Origin: Warburgia ugandensis | Lineage: Eukaryota; Streptophyta; Magnoliopsida; Canellales; Canellaceae | Assembly (NCBI GenBank): GCA_035236585.1 | Contig: CP141136.1 | Span: forward strand, 52,159,136-52,223,135 | DNA: 64,000 nucleotides | Direction of reading: 5' to 3' | In this document: positions 11,451 to 23,464 of the stretch, piece after piece | Position numbering within the stretch: the first letter of the stretch is position 1 | How the letters are laid out: every line of letters begins with the position of its first letter | Notes under the pieces: generated by a model | The model's database searches: none | Seen by the model: only the letters and a program-made list of their open reading frames with translations | Told to the model about the DNA's origin: nothing | Position numbers and translations under genes: made by a program

Positions 11451-14400
11451 ATGGACAAATATGCTTGGATGTCTGTGACAAGAACATCAAAAGAATATGA
11501 GGAGGGTACAGAAAACTTCATAGACTTTGCACTTGGGGCAGGTGTTGATCGTAATCGCATTCGTTGTCCATGCTCAAAATGTGGAAACTTGAAAAAGGTA
11601 ACTATAGAGGTGTTGAGAGAACACTTGAGCTTTAATGGAATCGATGAAAGCTATCATCCATGGATCTTGAATGGAGAAGAACTATCACATCCCTCAATAA
11701 TGTCTAGAATATTTGATCAAGATACTGTAGGAAGTGTTGGAGACAGTAATACATCTATACCAATGTTTATGGATGCATATGATGACTTCCAGGATGATCC
11801 TAAACAATTTCATGCTACATTAGAGGAAGTGGATGAGCTGTTATACCCTGAGTGTAAAGATTATACAAAGCTATCCGTAGTGGTAGAACTTTACAATGTA
11901 AAATCAAGATTTAGTTTTTCAGATCAAGGTTTTATAAAAGTCTTGAAAGTAGTGGGTAAGATGCTATCGAAGGATAATAAATTGGGAGGCAAAAAAGCCA
12001 TGGCTGCCCTAGGATTGAAGTATGAGAAGATACATGCATGTCTCAATGATTGCAACTTGTATAGAAAGGAGCATAAGAATAAAACTACATGCCCAACTTG
12101 TGGACAGTCAAGGTGAAAGTTAAAGAAGAATTCAACTGAGACATTTGCAAGCATTCCTACAAAGGTTTTATGGTACTTCCCCCCTATTCTAAGGCTCAAA
12201 AGAATGTTTTGTATAATAGAAATAGTGAAGAAATTAATGTGGCATGCCAATGACAGAGTAGCTGATAGCTTTTCACACCATCCAACTGATAGCCCAGCAT
12301 GGAAACTCGTAGACTTCATGTGGCCTAATTATGGTGAAGAACCTAGAAACCTACGACTAGCATTATCTACAAATGGGATTAATCCTCATGGGTCGATGAG
12401 TAGTAAGTATAGTTGTTGGCCTATTATATTAATTTGTTACAACCTTCCACCATCTTTATGCATGAAGAGGAAGTACATGATGCTAACTATGTCGATATCG
12501 GGTCCAAAGCAGCCACGCAATGACATTGACGTGTACTTATCTCCCTTGATCGATGATCTTGAGACACTATGGGACGTAGGTGTTGAAGCATACGACACAT
12601 ACAGGAAAGAGTCATTCACCTTAAAGGCTATAATGTTGTGAACAATAAGCGATTTCCTTGCTTATGGTAATTTGTATGGATACACTGTGAAGTGATATAA
12701 TGCTTATGCTATCTATAGTGATCAAACATGTGCTGTACGACTTAAACATGGTAGGAAAATGGCATTCCTTGGGCACAGAAGATGGTTATGCAAAGACCAT
12801 TAGTATTGTTTTAAGAAGGGAGAATTTAATAGGTGTGTAGAGACTAGGACACCTCCAAAGATGTTAATAGGATGACAAGCATTGGAGTAGGTTGAAAATA
12901 TCAATGTGTTGTGGGGAAAGAAGAAATCAAGTAAACGTGTAGGTGAAAGTAATTGTAGAAGTTGTTGAAAGAAGAAATCAATATTCTATTGTCTACCATA
13001 CTGGAAATCACTACATATACACCATGTGCTTAATATCATGCACATTGAGAAGAATGTGTGTGAAAGCTTGATTGGTATGTTGCTTAATATCCTAGGAAAA
13101 ACAAAGGATGGACTTGCAGTTCGCATGGATCTTATGAACATGGGTTTGAAGAGGAGGTTGCACCCAGAGGACAGGGGCAGTCGAGGAACATACCTGCCTA
13201 AGGAAAATTTTACTCTTGATAGAGAGGAGAGGAGAATGATGTGTAAAATTGTATTTGAGCTCAAATTCCCAGACGGCTACTCTTCAAACTTTAGAAACAT
13301 TGTTTCCAAGGAAGAGCTAAAATTGTTGGGAATGAAGTCACATGATTTCCATGCATTGATGCAATAACTACTGCCAATAGTAATATGTTTATGTGACTAG
13401 ACAAAGTTAGGGGAGCTTTTACACAATTTTGCTACTTCTTTAATGCTTTGCACAAGAAGGTGGTGGATATTTCAAATTTACAAGAAATTCAAGGTCATCT
13501 CATGACAACTTTATGTGAGCTTGAGATAATCTTTCCACCATCCTTCATCGACATCATGGTACACTTAATAGTGCACCTCATTGATGAGATCAAACTTTGT
13601 GGGCCAGTTTACTTGCGATGGATGTATCCATTTGAGAGGTACATCAAAATTTTAAAAAGGTAGGTATGTAATCACAACCGACTAAAGGGGTGTATAGCCA
13701 AATGTTACATTACGGAGGAAGCAGTGGAGTTTTACACAGAGTACTTAGTAGGAGTGGATGGCATTGGAATCCTAAGAAAGAAACAATCAATTGCATTTGA
13801 TCCCAAGGTTGGCAAACCTCTATCTAGTGGTCGTGTATTGGTCATTGACTATAAAGAACAAGACTAGGTGCATCTTTATGTGTTACAAAATGTTGACGAA
13901 GTCCAACCATACATTAAGTAAGTTAATTATGCATGCATGAATATGTAAAATTTAATTGTTGATGGTTAATTACATTTTCTATGATTAATACTCTATTAAT
14001 TTGTTTGTGTACATATGTGTACGTAGTGAACACATAGACTTGATCAAGGCAAAGAATCCAAGTTATGCAAAGAAACTAAAGTGGCTACAATTTGAGCATG
14101 GCCTCACTTTCAATTATTGGCTACATAAGAAGGTAAATTCTCACTTAATGTATATTAAATAAATATGTTATGTATGTATATATATATATGTATATTAATC
14201 TTACATAATATATTAATATACACAAATTCAAGATCAACAAGAAGTAGCAAGCAATGGTATATTAGAAACCTTCCGCTGGATGGCGATGGGATCACGACCA
14301 GAAGTAATAAAATATGCTAGATATGCCTTTAATGGTTATCACTTTTACACGAAAGACCGTGATAACTCAAGAGTGCAACAAAATAGTGGAGTTAGCTTAG

Positions 14401-14855
14401 TTGTCAATGCTACACTCTTTTCTAGTTCAGAGGATGACATGCTAATAATGGCGAATGAAATTTATTACAAGGTTATAAGAGAGATTTGGGTCTTGCATTA
14501 TACTTTCAGAACTGTGGTTGTGTTTAAGTGCGATTGGGTGGGACAAAACAAAGATAGCATCAAAATTGATGCCCTTGGATTTACATTGGTTGAGCTCAAC
14601 AAGATCGGCTATAAAAATGATCAATTTATTTTGGCATATCAAGCAAAACAAGTATTTTACGTACAATATGAATGTGATAAGAGATGGTCAACTGTTTTAT
14701 CATCCTATTTGAGGAATTTATATGATGAAGTTGGTCTAGGAGACATTGAAATAAATTACCCTTCTGTTACTAAAACAATGCCATCAATCAAAGCAATACT
14801 TTGTGAGAATGAGGATTATGTGTGTGACAATGGTGAAGAAGGTGCTTCAGTTTGA
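11451..14855 (+). pseudogene. CACTA transposase TNPD (Transpos_assoc, TNP2, DUF4218, DUF4216), decayed
   Basis: This is the remnant of the catalytic transposase that cuts and joins CACTA ends. I take the ATG at 11451 (MDKYAWMSVTRTSKEYEEG), the usual family start, rather than the upstream ATG at 11349. Residues 1-77 form the transposase-associated domain with CPCSKC. TNP2 follows, with LYNVKSRFSFSDQGF, CPTCGQSR, HGSMSSKYSCWP and IDDLETLWDVGVEAYD. Then come IMHIEKNVCESLIG, a DUF4218-like part (IDIMVHLIVHLIDEIKLCGP, MYPFERYIKILK) and a DUF4216-like part (YHFYTKDRDNSRVQQNSGVS, FKCDWVGQNKD, KQVFYV). One frame runs from 11451 to 13367 interrupted only by stops (12114, 12639, 12693, 12801, 12873, 12888, 12966, 13365). 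A frameshift lies between about 13368 and 13410, with further stops at 13661 and 13865. One intron is clear, GT at 13918 to AG at 14026, and joins in frame. A second begins at GT 14133; its acceptor is uncertain (near 14232). Not functional as it stands. Confidence 0.92.
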
Positions 14856-15159
14856 AAATAATATATATTTTGGGGTTTGTGGAATAACATGTATATTAGT
14901 TAGTTGCAACATCTATATTATTGAATATTTATACTTTTTAATTAGGTCTTTTGTCGTGAGCAATAATATATGCATGGATTGATATATAATTTAGCTAGCA
15001 ATATATATATATATGCATAAAAAAAAGAATGCATGAATGCAATGTTGACTATAAAAAATAAAAAAAATAAAAAAAATTGTTTCATTGTGTATTAATTGTT
15101 AGATATTGTAAGTACATATAAAAGGTGTATATAATTTGAACAAAAAACTTTTAAAAATG
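14856..15159. other. AT-rich sequence 3' of TNPD
   Basis: Very AT-rich, with TATATA runs and A-runs (about 14985-15080). No open frame or recognisable motif; likely the 3' untranslated or intergenic part of the CACTA. Confidence 0.5.
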
Positions 15160-15320
15160 TTGACTTCAAAGGTATGTACTTTAAAAGTCATTTATAAATA
15201 AATGACTTTAAAGGTATGTAATTTTAAGATCGTTTATAAATAAATGACTTTTAAAGTATGTACCTTTAAAGTTGTTTATGAATAAAAGACTTTTAAAGTC
15301 ATTTATAAATAAACCACTTT
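15160..15320. repeat. internal cluster of AAGTCGTTTA-type repeats downstream of TNPD
   Basis: Repeated AAAGTCATTTATAAATAAAT-type words with complementary ATGACTTTAAA partners form several short hairpins. The cluster mirrors the one at 10875-11000 on the other side of the transposase gene. Confidence 0.72.
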
Positions 15321-15719
15321 AAAATTATAACTAAACTAATAATAAATTATTCATCTTATTTTGCTTAATGTGCTTTTATTAGTACAATTTTTGTATTTCT
15401 TTGTTTATCACATATTTTTATTTATTTAGGAGTGTTTCTATATAGTACTTTGAACGCACTTAGTGTAAATCAAATACATATATTGTAAGAACCACTCTGA
15501 CACACACATGTCAGGAATGGAAATCAAGCCAACTCCCCCACATTTTAATATAATTAATTTATCATCTTTCCTTTGTTTAATGTTCTTTTATTAGTACATT
15601 TCTTATACTAATTTTTGGTTATATTACATATGTCTTGTTCTTAAAAATGGAGTATTGTTCTTGCAATTTTGGGTGGTGCAAGTAAACTTTGGAAAATTAA
15701 TTAATTAAGTGTAGATCAA

Positions 15720-15980
15720 CCATGCATGAAGCCTAACCTAAATTACCTTGAGCCCCTAATACTGACCTTAACCCTGAGCCCTTAAACTCTAACAGTTAAC
15801 CTTACCCCTTAGCCATTAACTCCTAACCCCGAAACTTGTTTACTGAGTAATCTTGAGTCATTGAACTCTAAACACTTACATACATAAGTACCTTGAACCC
15901 TAAGCCCTTAACCAAAATAACCCCATGTTGTTTCCTGAACACTTGAACCCTTAATTAAACTAACCTTTGATTCCTAAACT
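15720..15980. repeat. degenerate C-rich low-complexity tract (CCTTAACCC-like)
   Basis: Loosely repeated words such as CCTTAACCC, CCCTTAAAC, CCTAACCCC and GAACCCTAAGCCCTTAACC occupy this stretch. It recalls plant telomeric CCCTAAA on the same strand, but the unit is not constant. I treat it as a degenerate low-complexity region, not a telomere remnant. Confidence 0.5.
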
Positions 15981-16119
15981 CAGTATCATTAAAATTTAAT
16001 TTCATTAATTGCTTGCATTACTTATTGTTTGATATTGTGAAGTACATACTAATTAACAAAAGAGGTGTGTGAATATATATATATATATATATTAAATTAA
16101 AAAAAAATTAAATTGTACA

Positions 16120-16200
16120 TTTTTAAAGTCATTTATAACTAAATGACTGGAAAAATCAATACTTTTGAAGTCATTTATAAGTAAGCAACTTTAAAAGTAT
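16120..16200. repeat. small internal cluster of AAGTCATTTATAA repeats
   Basis: Two to three copies of the CACTA subterminal motif with complements lie just upstream of the minisatellite. They belong to the same motif family as the clusters at 5635, 10875, 15160 and 23465. Confidence 0.65.
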
Positions 16201-16325
16201 AAACTTTTGATCTTCACTCACGCACCTTACACATATCTCTGTTTCTTCTCAAAACCTGACAGAGCAAACCGATGAGAGGGAGAAAATGTGGGAGAACAAG
16301 AGAAGGGAGAGAAAAGAGAAGAGAA

Positions 16326-16862
16326 GAGAAGAGAGAAGGAGAGGAGAAAGGAGTGGGTGGCAGCCAATCTGCATGCTACACCCATGCCGGAGAAGAGAGA
16401 AGGAGAAGGTGGGAGCTCATCTGCACGCTGCACCCACGCTGGAGAAGAGAGAAGGAGAGGGTGGTAACCAATCTACACACCACATCCATGCTAGAGAAGA
16501 GAGAAGGAGAGGGTGGGAGCTCCTCTGCACGCCAAACCCACACCTGAGAAGAGAGAAGGAGAGGGTGGGAGCTCATCTGCGCACTATACCCACGCCGGAG
16601 AAGAGAGAAGGAGCAGGCGGGAGCTCCTCTGCATGTCACACCCATGCTGGAGAAGAGAGAAGGAGTGGGTGGGAGCTCGTCTGCACACCACACCCACACT
16701 GGAGAAGAGAGGAAAAAAGAAGAGAGGAGAGAGGGAAGAGGGAAGAGGGAAGAGAGAAGGAGAGAAGAGGGTTGGAGGCGATCTACACGCCGGAGAACCA
16801 CCCACGTAGAAGAAGAGAGAAGGAGAGGGTGGGAGCCTATCTACATGCTACACCCACGCCGG
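16326..16862. repeat. 52-bp purine-rich minisatellite
   Basis: The core GAGAAGAGAGAAGG starts at 16390, 16442, 16494, 16546, 16598, 16650 and 16702: seven starts at exactly 52-bp spacing. There is an earlier copy at 16326 and a diverged one ending near 16862. Each unit also has GGGTGGGAGCTCNTCTGCA and CACCCAC-like words. Since 52 leaves remainder one when divided by three, a ribosome crossing the array would cycle through all three phases. All three forward frames are long and open here (16272-16547, 16286-16969, 16513-16809), as is the reverse strand (16376-16801). This reflects the repeat composition. I do not call a gene, though a translated repeat protein cannot be excluded. Confidence 0.88.
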
Positions 16863-16969
16863 AGAAGAGAGGGCAGAAGAGGAGAGAGGAGAAAAGAGAA
16901 GTAGAGGAGAAAGGAGAGGAGGGTTGGAGCTGGTGGGACCCGATCTGTACGCACACTAGAGAAAACTAG

Positions 16970-18450
16970 AGGGAGAAAACCATGGTAACTCACGGAGGAG
17001 GTAAAACCCAGTAAACTCATTTCATGATTTAAATTTTCATGCTAGATCAGTGTTATTCAATGTAATTAGTATGTGATATGGATAGGGTAATTAGGATCTG
17101 GTATGGGGTAATCACAATCTAGCATGAAAACACTGATCTAGTAAGAATTTCTTTTACTGATCAAGGCATGGAAGCTTTCTAATAACATAGCCACAAGTAA
17201 TCAATGGCATTAGACCTTTTAGCTAAACATCCTATGAGCTAAGCGATCACTTCAAAGGTAACTATACAAAAAAAAATGCATATTCTAAAGTGAAAACATG
17301 AAAACACTTAGCATAGCAAAGACAAGGAGCCTTCACCAAACAACCTTAACCTCCAAACCAATTAATGTATACCTCTAGTAACTAGCTTGAGTATTTTGGT
17401 AAAACAAACCTATAATATGCTCTGAGGAAATGGCATGACTCAAAGTGCTCCAATGTATGTATGTGAACCAGCCAATAAGTATTTTTGTGATTGGTATGAT
17501 GGTTACTTGAATTGTATGGTTTTATTAACCAATTTCAAATTGTTTTCATTTATGATTGTACATGAAAGTGTGGGGAACATGTAGTATTTAGATTCATGCT
17601 CTTTCTTTTAAATTTGCCCATGACTATATGTATGTCATGAGGAGTGGAAAATGGGTATAAGTCTATGAATGAATGGTAATTGATGATGCATGAATCATTG
17701 CTCTATGAATGGAAGTCCTTTGAAAATTCTTGCTTATGCAAGAGATGGTGCAAAACCCAAACCTTTCTGCATTTCAATGTATACTAGATTTGGGAATTGA
17801 TTTCCTACTTGATTTGATTTTTTAAGGCCAGCAGTCTTGAAGATGCTGGAAGGCTTGGTTTTGATTTAATATTAAGGGAAAAGCCACTCAATGTTGACTT
17901 GAGCAGGTAGACCCTAAGGCATGTGCTCATCAAGTAGTTGTAAGGCCTAATGATGTCCAAAGAATTGGATAGTATGGGAGATGTGTTTGATGTCTGGGAG
18001 AGTTGGACAGTATGGGAGATGTGTTTGATGTCTTTCATTGTGCCTTTCATTTTTGAGGATTTATTGATTGAGGTTTGTATGAGAGTTCAATTTAAATTAT
18101 TATATGGATTTTTCTTAGTACTATGTCAATTTTGCTAGAGTCTAGATAATTATTCATTTCCAACATACTTGTAATTATACCTATTTATTTGTTGAAGATA
18201 CATGCTCTAGTTAAACCTAAAGCCGTCATGTTGATTGTTTAGTGCTTATTTAAATATGCATTTTTATCATGCCCTATCTAGTAATTTGAAAGAGTGTAGT
18301 ATTATCTTTATTCCAAGGCAAGCATTTATTCATGTTGTTGATGATCATTATTCATGTTTTACTTAGATGAGGGTTTTAATTAGTATGTAATTATTGAAAG
18401 GTCGTTTAAAAGTATTGTTCTAATATCATTGAATATTTCTTTGAAGTAAC
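16970..18450. other. CACTA interior between the minisatellite and second gene, no recognised gene
   Basis: There is no convincing coding sequence. A 13-bp inverted repeat (CTAGATCAGTGTT at about 17042, complement at about 17130) and a 38-bp direct duplication (about 17966-18034, GGGAGATGTGTTTGATGTCT twice) are visible. This stretch may be intron or leader of the downstream gene. Confidence 0.5.
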
Positions 18451-18516
18451 GATGGAACTAGGAGAACATCAAACTGAAGAACTGGCTTCAATGAAGAGCA
18501 TGAACAAGAGGCTCAC

Positions 18517-21500
18517 ATGAGCAATACTACTCCAAAAAGAAAGGACAGAGGGCGAACAACAATGGAAAAGGTTATCAAGAGAAAATCAAAGGGAATTAAA
18601 GAAACCATCCAATACAATAGTAGAGGACAAGAAATTGGTGAGAGTGCCCCTGCTTATAATAGTTTCATCTGCTCTATGGTAAAAAGCATGGTTCCTATCA
18701 CATTTGAGGATTGGAGACATGTGTCATCCTCAACCAAATATTCAATATGGGAAATGGTGAAGGTATGTAAACATTAAGTACATGTATTATTTACATTATA
18801 ACTTTCCCTATTTTTCAAATATAGTAATTTGATGTCTTCCATTTGCAATCTGCCTTTTACGTGCTGGATGACAAGAAGACGAGTGCTTTACAAGGCATTG
18901 GTGAGAAATGGAGAAAATGGAAGAACTACCTTATTCTTAAGTACATAATTCCAAATGTTAATGATCCATCAAGGCTGTACTCAGTGCCTTCCATTTACTC
19001 CGACGTCATCGACTAGGAGGCTTGGAATGCATTTGTACAAAACCGCACCTCCACCGAGTTTGAGGTATGTGCAGAAATGATGCTTCATTCTTTTAATTAC
19101 ATGTAATGTTCAATTTATTGTACTTAATCACGCATGTAAAAATGTGCAGGTGAAGAGTGCAAGGGGAAGAAAGGTTCACAAAACAAATTTGCAGCACCAC
19201 CTATCTAAGATGGGCTACACTCGTTTAAAAGAGTGCGAAGTAAGCATCTACGATAATTTATCCCATTCAATTTAATGCTACTATAATTATATACATGTTC
19301 TCTAACTATAGTGCCTTTACTTGACAGTAAAAAAAATTTGGGACTACGGAACCCATTGATCGCTCCATTCTCTGGAAGATGGTGAACGCGGTGGGCCGTA
19401 CTGGCAAGAAGTTCTCAGATGAAACTACTATGCAAATTGCTTCGCCCATAGAAAGTGGTTCCACCTGTCTATAAATTTTTTATAATTAATTAGATCAAAT
19501 GATCATGTCTTTCTAATTAAATTTTGCAGGACGCTCTTACCCAAGAAAGCGCTACTATAGGAACTTTAAGCATCACTGTTGCCAAGGAAGACATCATGTA
19601 TAGGGCTACCGGCAATAAGGAAGACCACCCTAGTCAAGTTAGGGGCATGGGTCACTGTATTGTTCCTTCTAAATTCTTTGGTAGAGGATGTATACCTAAA
19701 GTTCAAGATAATGAGGCAGCCTATAATGCATTCTTTGCGGAAGTAAGGTAAGATATAATTAGACAGATGCAAGAGGGAGGTTTAATGGTGGTTGCTACAC
19801 CCCTATTCATAATACTCCCAGCCCCACAATACCTCCATCAAATGCAAGCTGCAAATCCCCAACTAAAGAAGATGATGAAGGATATCTGCCTCCCCATGAA
19901 TAGGAAATTCCTGCCCATGAGGTATATACGTACATAGACAAAACTATAAATTTTCATTATCATTTTGTAATAATCTTTTATATATCTCAACCTATCTATT
20001 GCATATTTGCGTTGCAGGTGGGTCAATGCCTGTTGGCCATGGAATCCTGTCAAAATATCATGGTAGTTCATGCTATGAGCATGAATCAAACATTTTGCAT
20101 GGAATTATTATTCCACAAGGTATTAAGCGGGTTTCCATTACCATGGCATTGAATGCTAATGCATGCCTACCATTCCCATTAGAAATGAAAAATATTATAA
20201 CCGTTGGGCAGGTAGTTGCATATCATGTTGCTTGGTCGGAGGAGCTAGTCATTCCGATAAAGTCCGTGGTATGTACCTTATCATACTACCTTTCTCATTG
20301 ACATTCTTTAGTTAAATGCCTCATAGAAGTCATTTAATAACTATATACAATTAATCAGAAACAACATGCGGCACCGTGATCAGCTGCCATTCTAGTGGCA
20401 CCTATTGCTGCTACACCAAGAGAGCAGGTACTTGTATATATCTTTGGTTTTTCTTTCATCATAAATTAGGCCCTATTCATATATTAATATTAATTAGTTG
20501 CAAATTTTTTACATCTTTTATAGTAGTCGACCCAGGAGCATGTAGAAGTCCCACCTAATATGCCTCGATCCCTAAGAGTACTCTATGGACTCATCAACAA
20601 CAATATGGACATCAGTAATCCTATACAAATCAAGTAGGGAGTGCTTTCTGATAGCGTTGTTGAAGTGCCACTTATGGTAGAGGACCTACTACATATTTGC
20701 CAATGTGATCAACACAAGCACCCTCACACTGCCTCCTACATTGCGTATATATGCACATACTTGCTTATAAATGATTTGATATTTAATTACATGTTACATT
20801 TTAATGCTATATGTACTAATTATTTCTTCTATGTAGGTTCTTGAATGAAGCTACTGGCTTTTTTGAGGGTGAGGGTGAGGGTACAGTACTTTACCAATTC
20901 CTTGACCCTGGCATCATTTCTAGAGCTTTGACGCAATGGGTGATCGAGCATCATAATTAGGATATTTTAGCAAGCATATTTCGCTGCTCTAAGAGACAGG
21001 GCTTAATGATTCCCTACAATAGCTGGTAATTTTTAATTTTCTTGTTTTCTTGTCAAATGATTATATACCTAGGGATTGTCAACTTCCATTACAATCCATA
21101 TGATTGTCTATGTCGTTCTCATTGGATGTTGTGCATTTTGGATGTGCACGGTGGGTATGCTTTCTTTTTTTTATTCTTATGGATTGCACACTTCCATCCC
21201 GCCCTCATAGATATTATAAATAAGTAAGAATTTATTTTTTTTCATATATAATGCATTTGAAATATAAATTTATAAGGTTTGGTTTGATTGGGTTATTGAG
21301 ACCAAGGCTATACAACCACCAAAACTCACTTGGAAGAATGTCAAGGTATACAAAACAATTAATTACTCTAAGTTATCACTAATTAAACCTACATTATTAC
21401 AAATGATATTTATTAGTTGTTTTGTTGTCCTTGTTCCACAGTACCCTAGACAACAATCAGATTGGGAGTGTGGGTATTATGTCCTGAAGTACATGAGGAC

Positions 21501-21729
21501 CCTCACAATGAGTCTCCCATTTAAGAAATGTAAAAAACTTTTTTTTTTTCCATAATCTTATGTGTTTCTATAGTTTTTATAGATCTAGCTAAAAAGTTTT
21601 AGCTTAATTAAATATGTTGTATTTCAGGCTGTTGTGCTTTCGAAGTGGGCATATAAGAAGACTTACTAGAGGGTAATTCTTAATGAAATAAGATCTAAAT
21701 GGGCCAACTATGTAATGAATTTCAATTAG
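18517..21729 (+). pseudogene. CACTA second gene: Transposase_24-type region plus C48/ULP1-like protease region, decayed
   Basis: This is a multi-exon accessory gene of the CACTA element. The exons I can support are 18517-18762; one beginning near 18824 (FYVLDDKKTSALQGIGEKWR); 19150-19239; 19328 onward; 19530-19921; 20018-20268; parts near 20358-20425 and 20525-20740; 20838-21030; about 21090-21225; and 21440 onward, ending at TAG 21727-21729. Most have good GT/AG borders. The first half resembles plant Transposase_24 proteins (GEKWRKWKNYLILKY, MGYTRLKEC). Exon 20018-20268 looks like the DUF8039-type module. The last third is ULP1-like: HWMLCILD (His 21120-21122) and PRQQSDWECGYYVLKYMRT, with the Q-x5-C arrangement (Cys 21469-21471). 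The residue expected to be the catalytic Asp appears to be Leu. In-frame stops (for example 19749, 20634, 20958 and one in the exon near 19015) show decay. The start is uncertain; an ATG at 18452 lies in another frame. Confidence 0.8.
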
Positions 21730-23455
21730 TTGTTGGAGTAAAGAATGACTTTCAACTCATCCATATTTGTTTCCCACCCTTAGGAAGTGTTGCAAGTAAA
21801 GAATATAGGATATGAATTTTTATGATGTTTCATATACTGTAGGTTATGAATCTTTGGAGAATTTGGTGCCATCTTTTTTATAACTCTTGGTTTCTTCAAT
21901 TGGTTGGATGTCCTAGTTATAGTAATGGTGTGTCAATGATTCCTCCTTTCTGACAGTAGCAAACAAGAGCCCACACTATTCTAACTGGTTGGAAATGGAA
22001 ATTGGTGATGCACTTTCAAAAAATGCTGATCTTTCAGTTTATTCAAAGTTTTTGCAAGCACATTTTGCGGACTTTTCATCCATCAACTAGCATGTCATAC
22101 AACTAACTGGTGCTTCATTCCAAATGTATAAAATCAACAAGTTGCTAACTATTTTCTGTTATTGCTATCTTATCTATCCTTAGTATAGTCTTGGTGTAAA
22201 TGTTTGGTAGATGGAAGGGCTTTTGCTAAAAATTATTGCCTTTGAATGTCTGGTAATTTTTTTCCATTACCTTTGTAGATTACTTCTATGCAATAGGTCA
22301 TGCTTCATGGAGCAGACTCATATTTCTTATGCTTCCAATAGACTAGCTTGTCAATAGTTTGACTGGGTGCTTAGTCCCAAATTTGAAAGAAATGGAAATG
22401 ATAAAGTTTAGGAAATATCATAGTACTAGGGAAACTAAACAAGAGGCCATAAGACTCCTGCCATGAATGACTAAGTCCTATCACTCCATTTTTGCTCTTT
22501 TCTACTCCGTTCCACTTCCTAATCTCTTTATTTTTTCATAGGCTACAATGGTTTTTTGGTTTTGTTTAAGTGGATACAGATTGGTGTCTGCATCGCTAGT
22601 TTAATCTAGTTTGGATGGCAGGCACACTACATTTCTTGGTTTTTCAATTTGAAACCATTCGAGCATTCTTTATTATGTTGGTTTTCTTTCCTAGTGTGCT
22701 TTCTAATAACATTTGATCTGTGTATGAGTTTTTCCCAACTATATCACCTAATATGGCTACTCCAATCAACTGAATTCAATTGTCTTCTTTTACACCCAAT
22801 TACATTTCAATTGCTAGGTTAGCGTCTCCATGGAATTGTAACTAGTAACGGGTGACATGCTTATTCATGTTTTTTTAAATGAATTACCAGAAAGAGAGAA
22901 GAAATGGAATAGAAATACAATGGATGCAGGGTGTTCACCATATTTTAAGTGAGAGTTCCTATCAGGACCCTATTTTAAGGGGGCGTTTGCCCTATTTTAA
23001 GTGAGTGTTCCTATTAAGCGGGTTCTAATACAATAAAATAGATGCACTGTTTGTGGTGGTATGTGGTTCCCTTTTCTTAGATTCAAACTATGATTCATGC
23101 ATGCGTCAAATGCAATCCTTGAAGTCTGTTAACTATGGCTGTCCTTTCCATTATGATCAACTTCATTTTTCATTTTGTTGTTCTATGCTTACTACTAATT
23201 TGGCTCTTTCATTCATTTTTAATATTCTATATTCCTGGTATACTTTTTGATGTTGTTGAGCGATATTGCTAATGCTATTAGAATGTCTTGTATTTTCTTT
23301 GTTAAAAGCCAGTATTGGACCTTAAGCATTACTCGACTATAAGAAAGAAGTGGATGAATGTTAATGTTAATAGGTTTTTAATGCTTATAAACATTTTTTG
23401 AGTATTAGGCTTTCAATGTATACACATGGTGGATCTAGAAAAGAAAATTAAAAAA
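21730..23455. other. CACTA 3' interior, no recognised gene
   Basis: AT-rich sequence downstream of the second gene, with only short open frames (for example 23053-23250). A short direct repeat built on CCTATTTTAAG and AGTGAGTGTTCCTAT occurs at about 22940-23020. I see no protein motif. Confidence 0.5.
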
Positions 23456-23464
23456 AAAAAATTA

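Noticed and set aside
15720-15980. Interstitial telomere
   Set aside because: No run of exact CCCTAAA units; the pattern is irregular.
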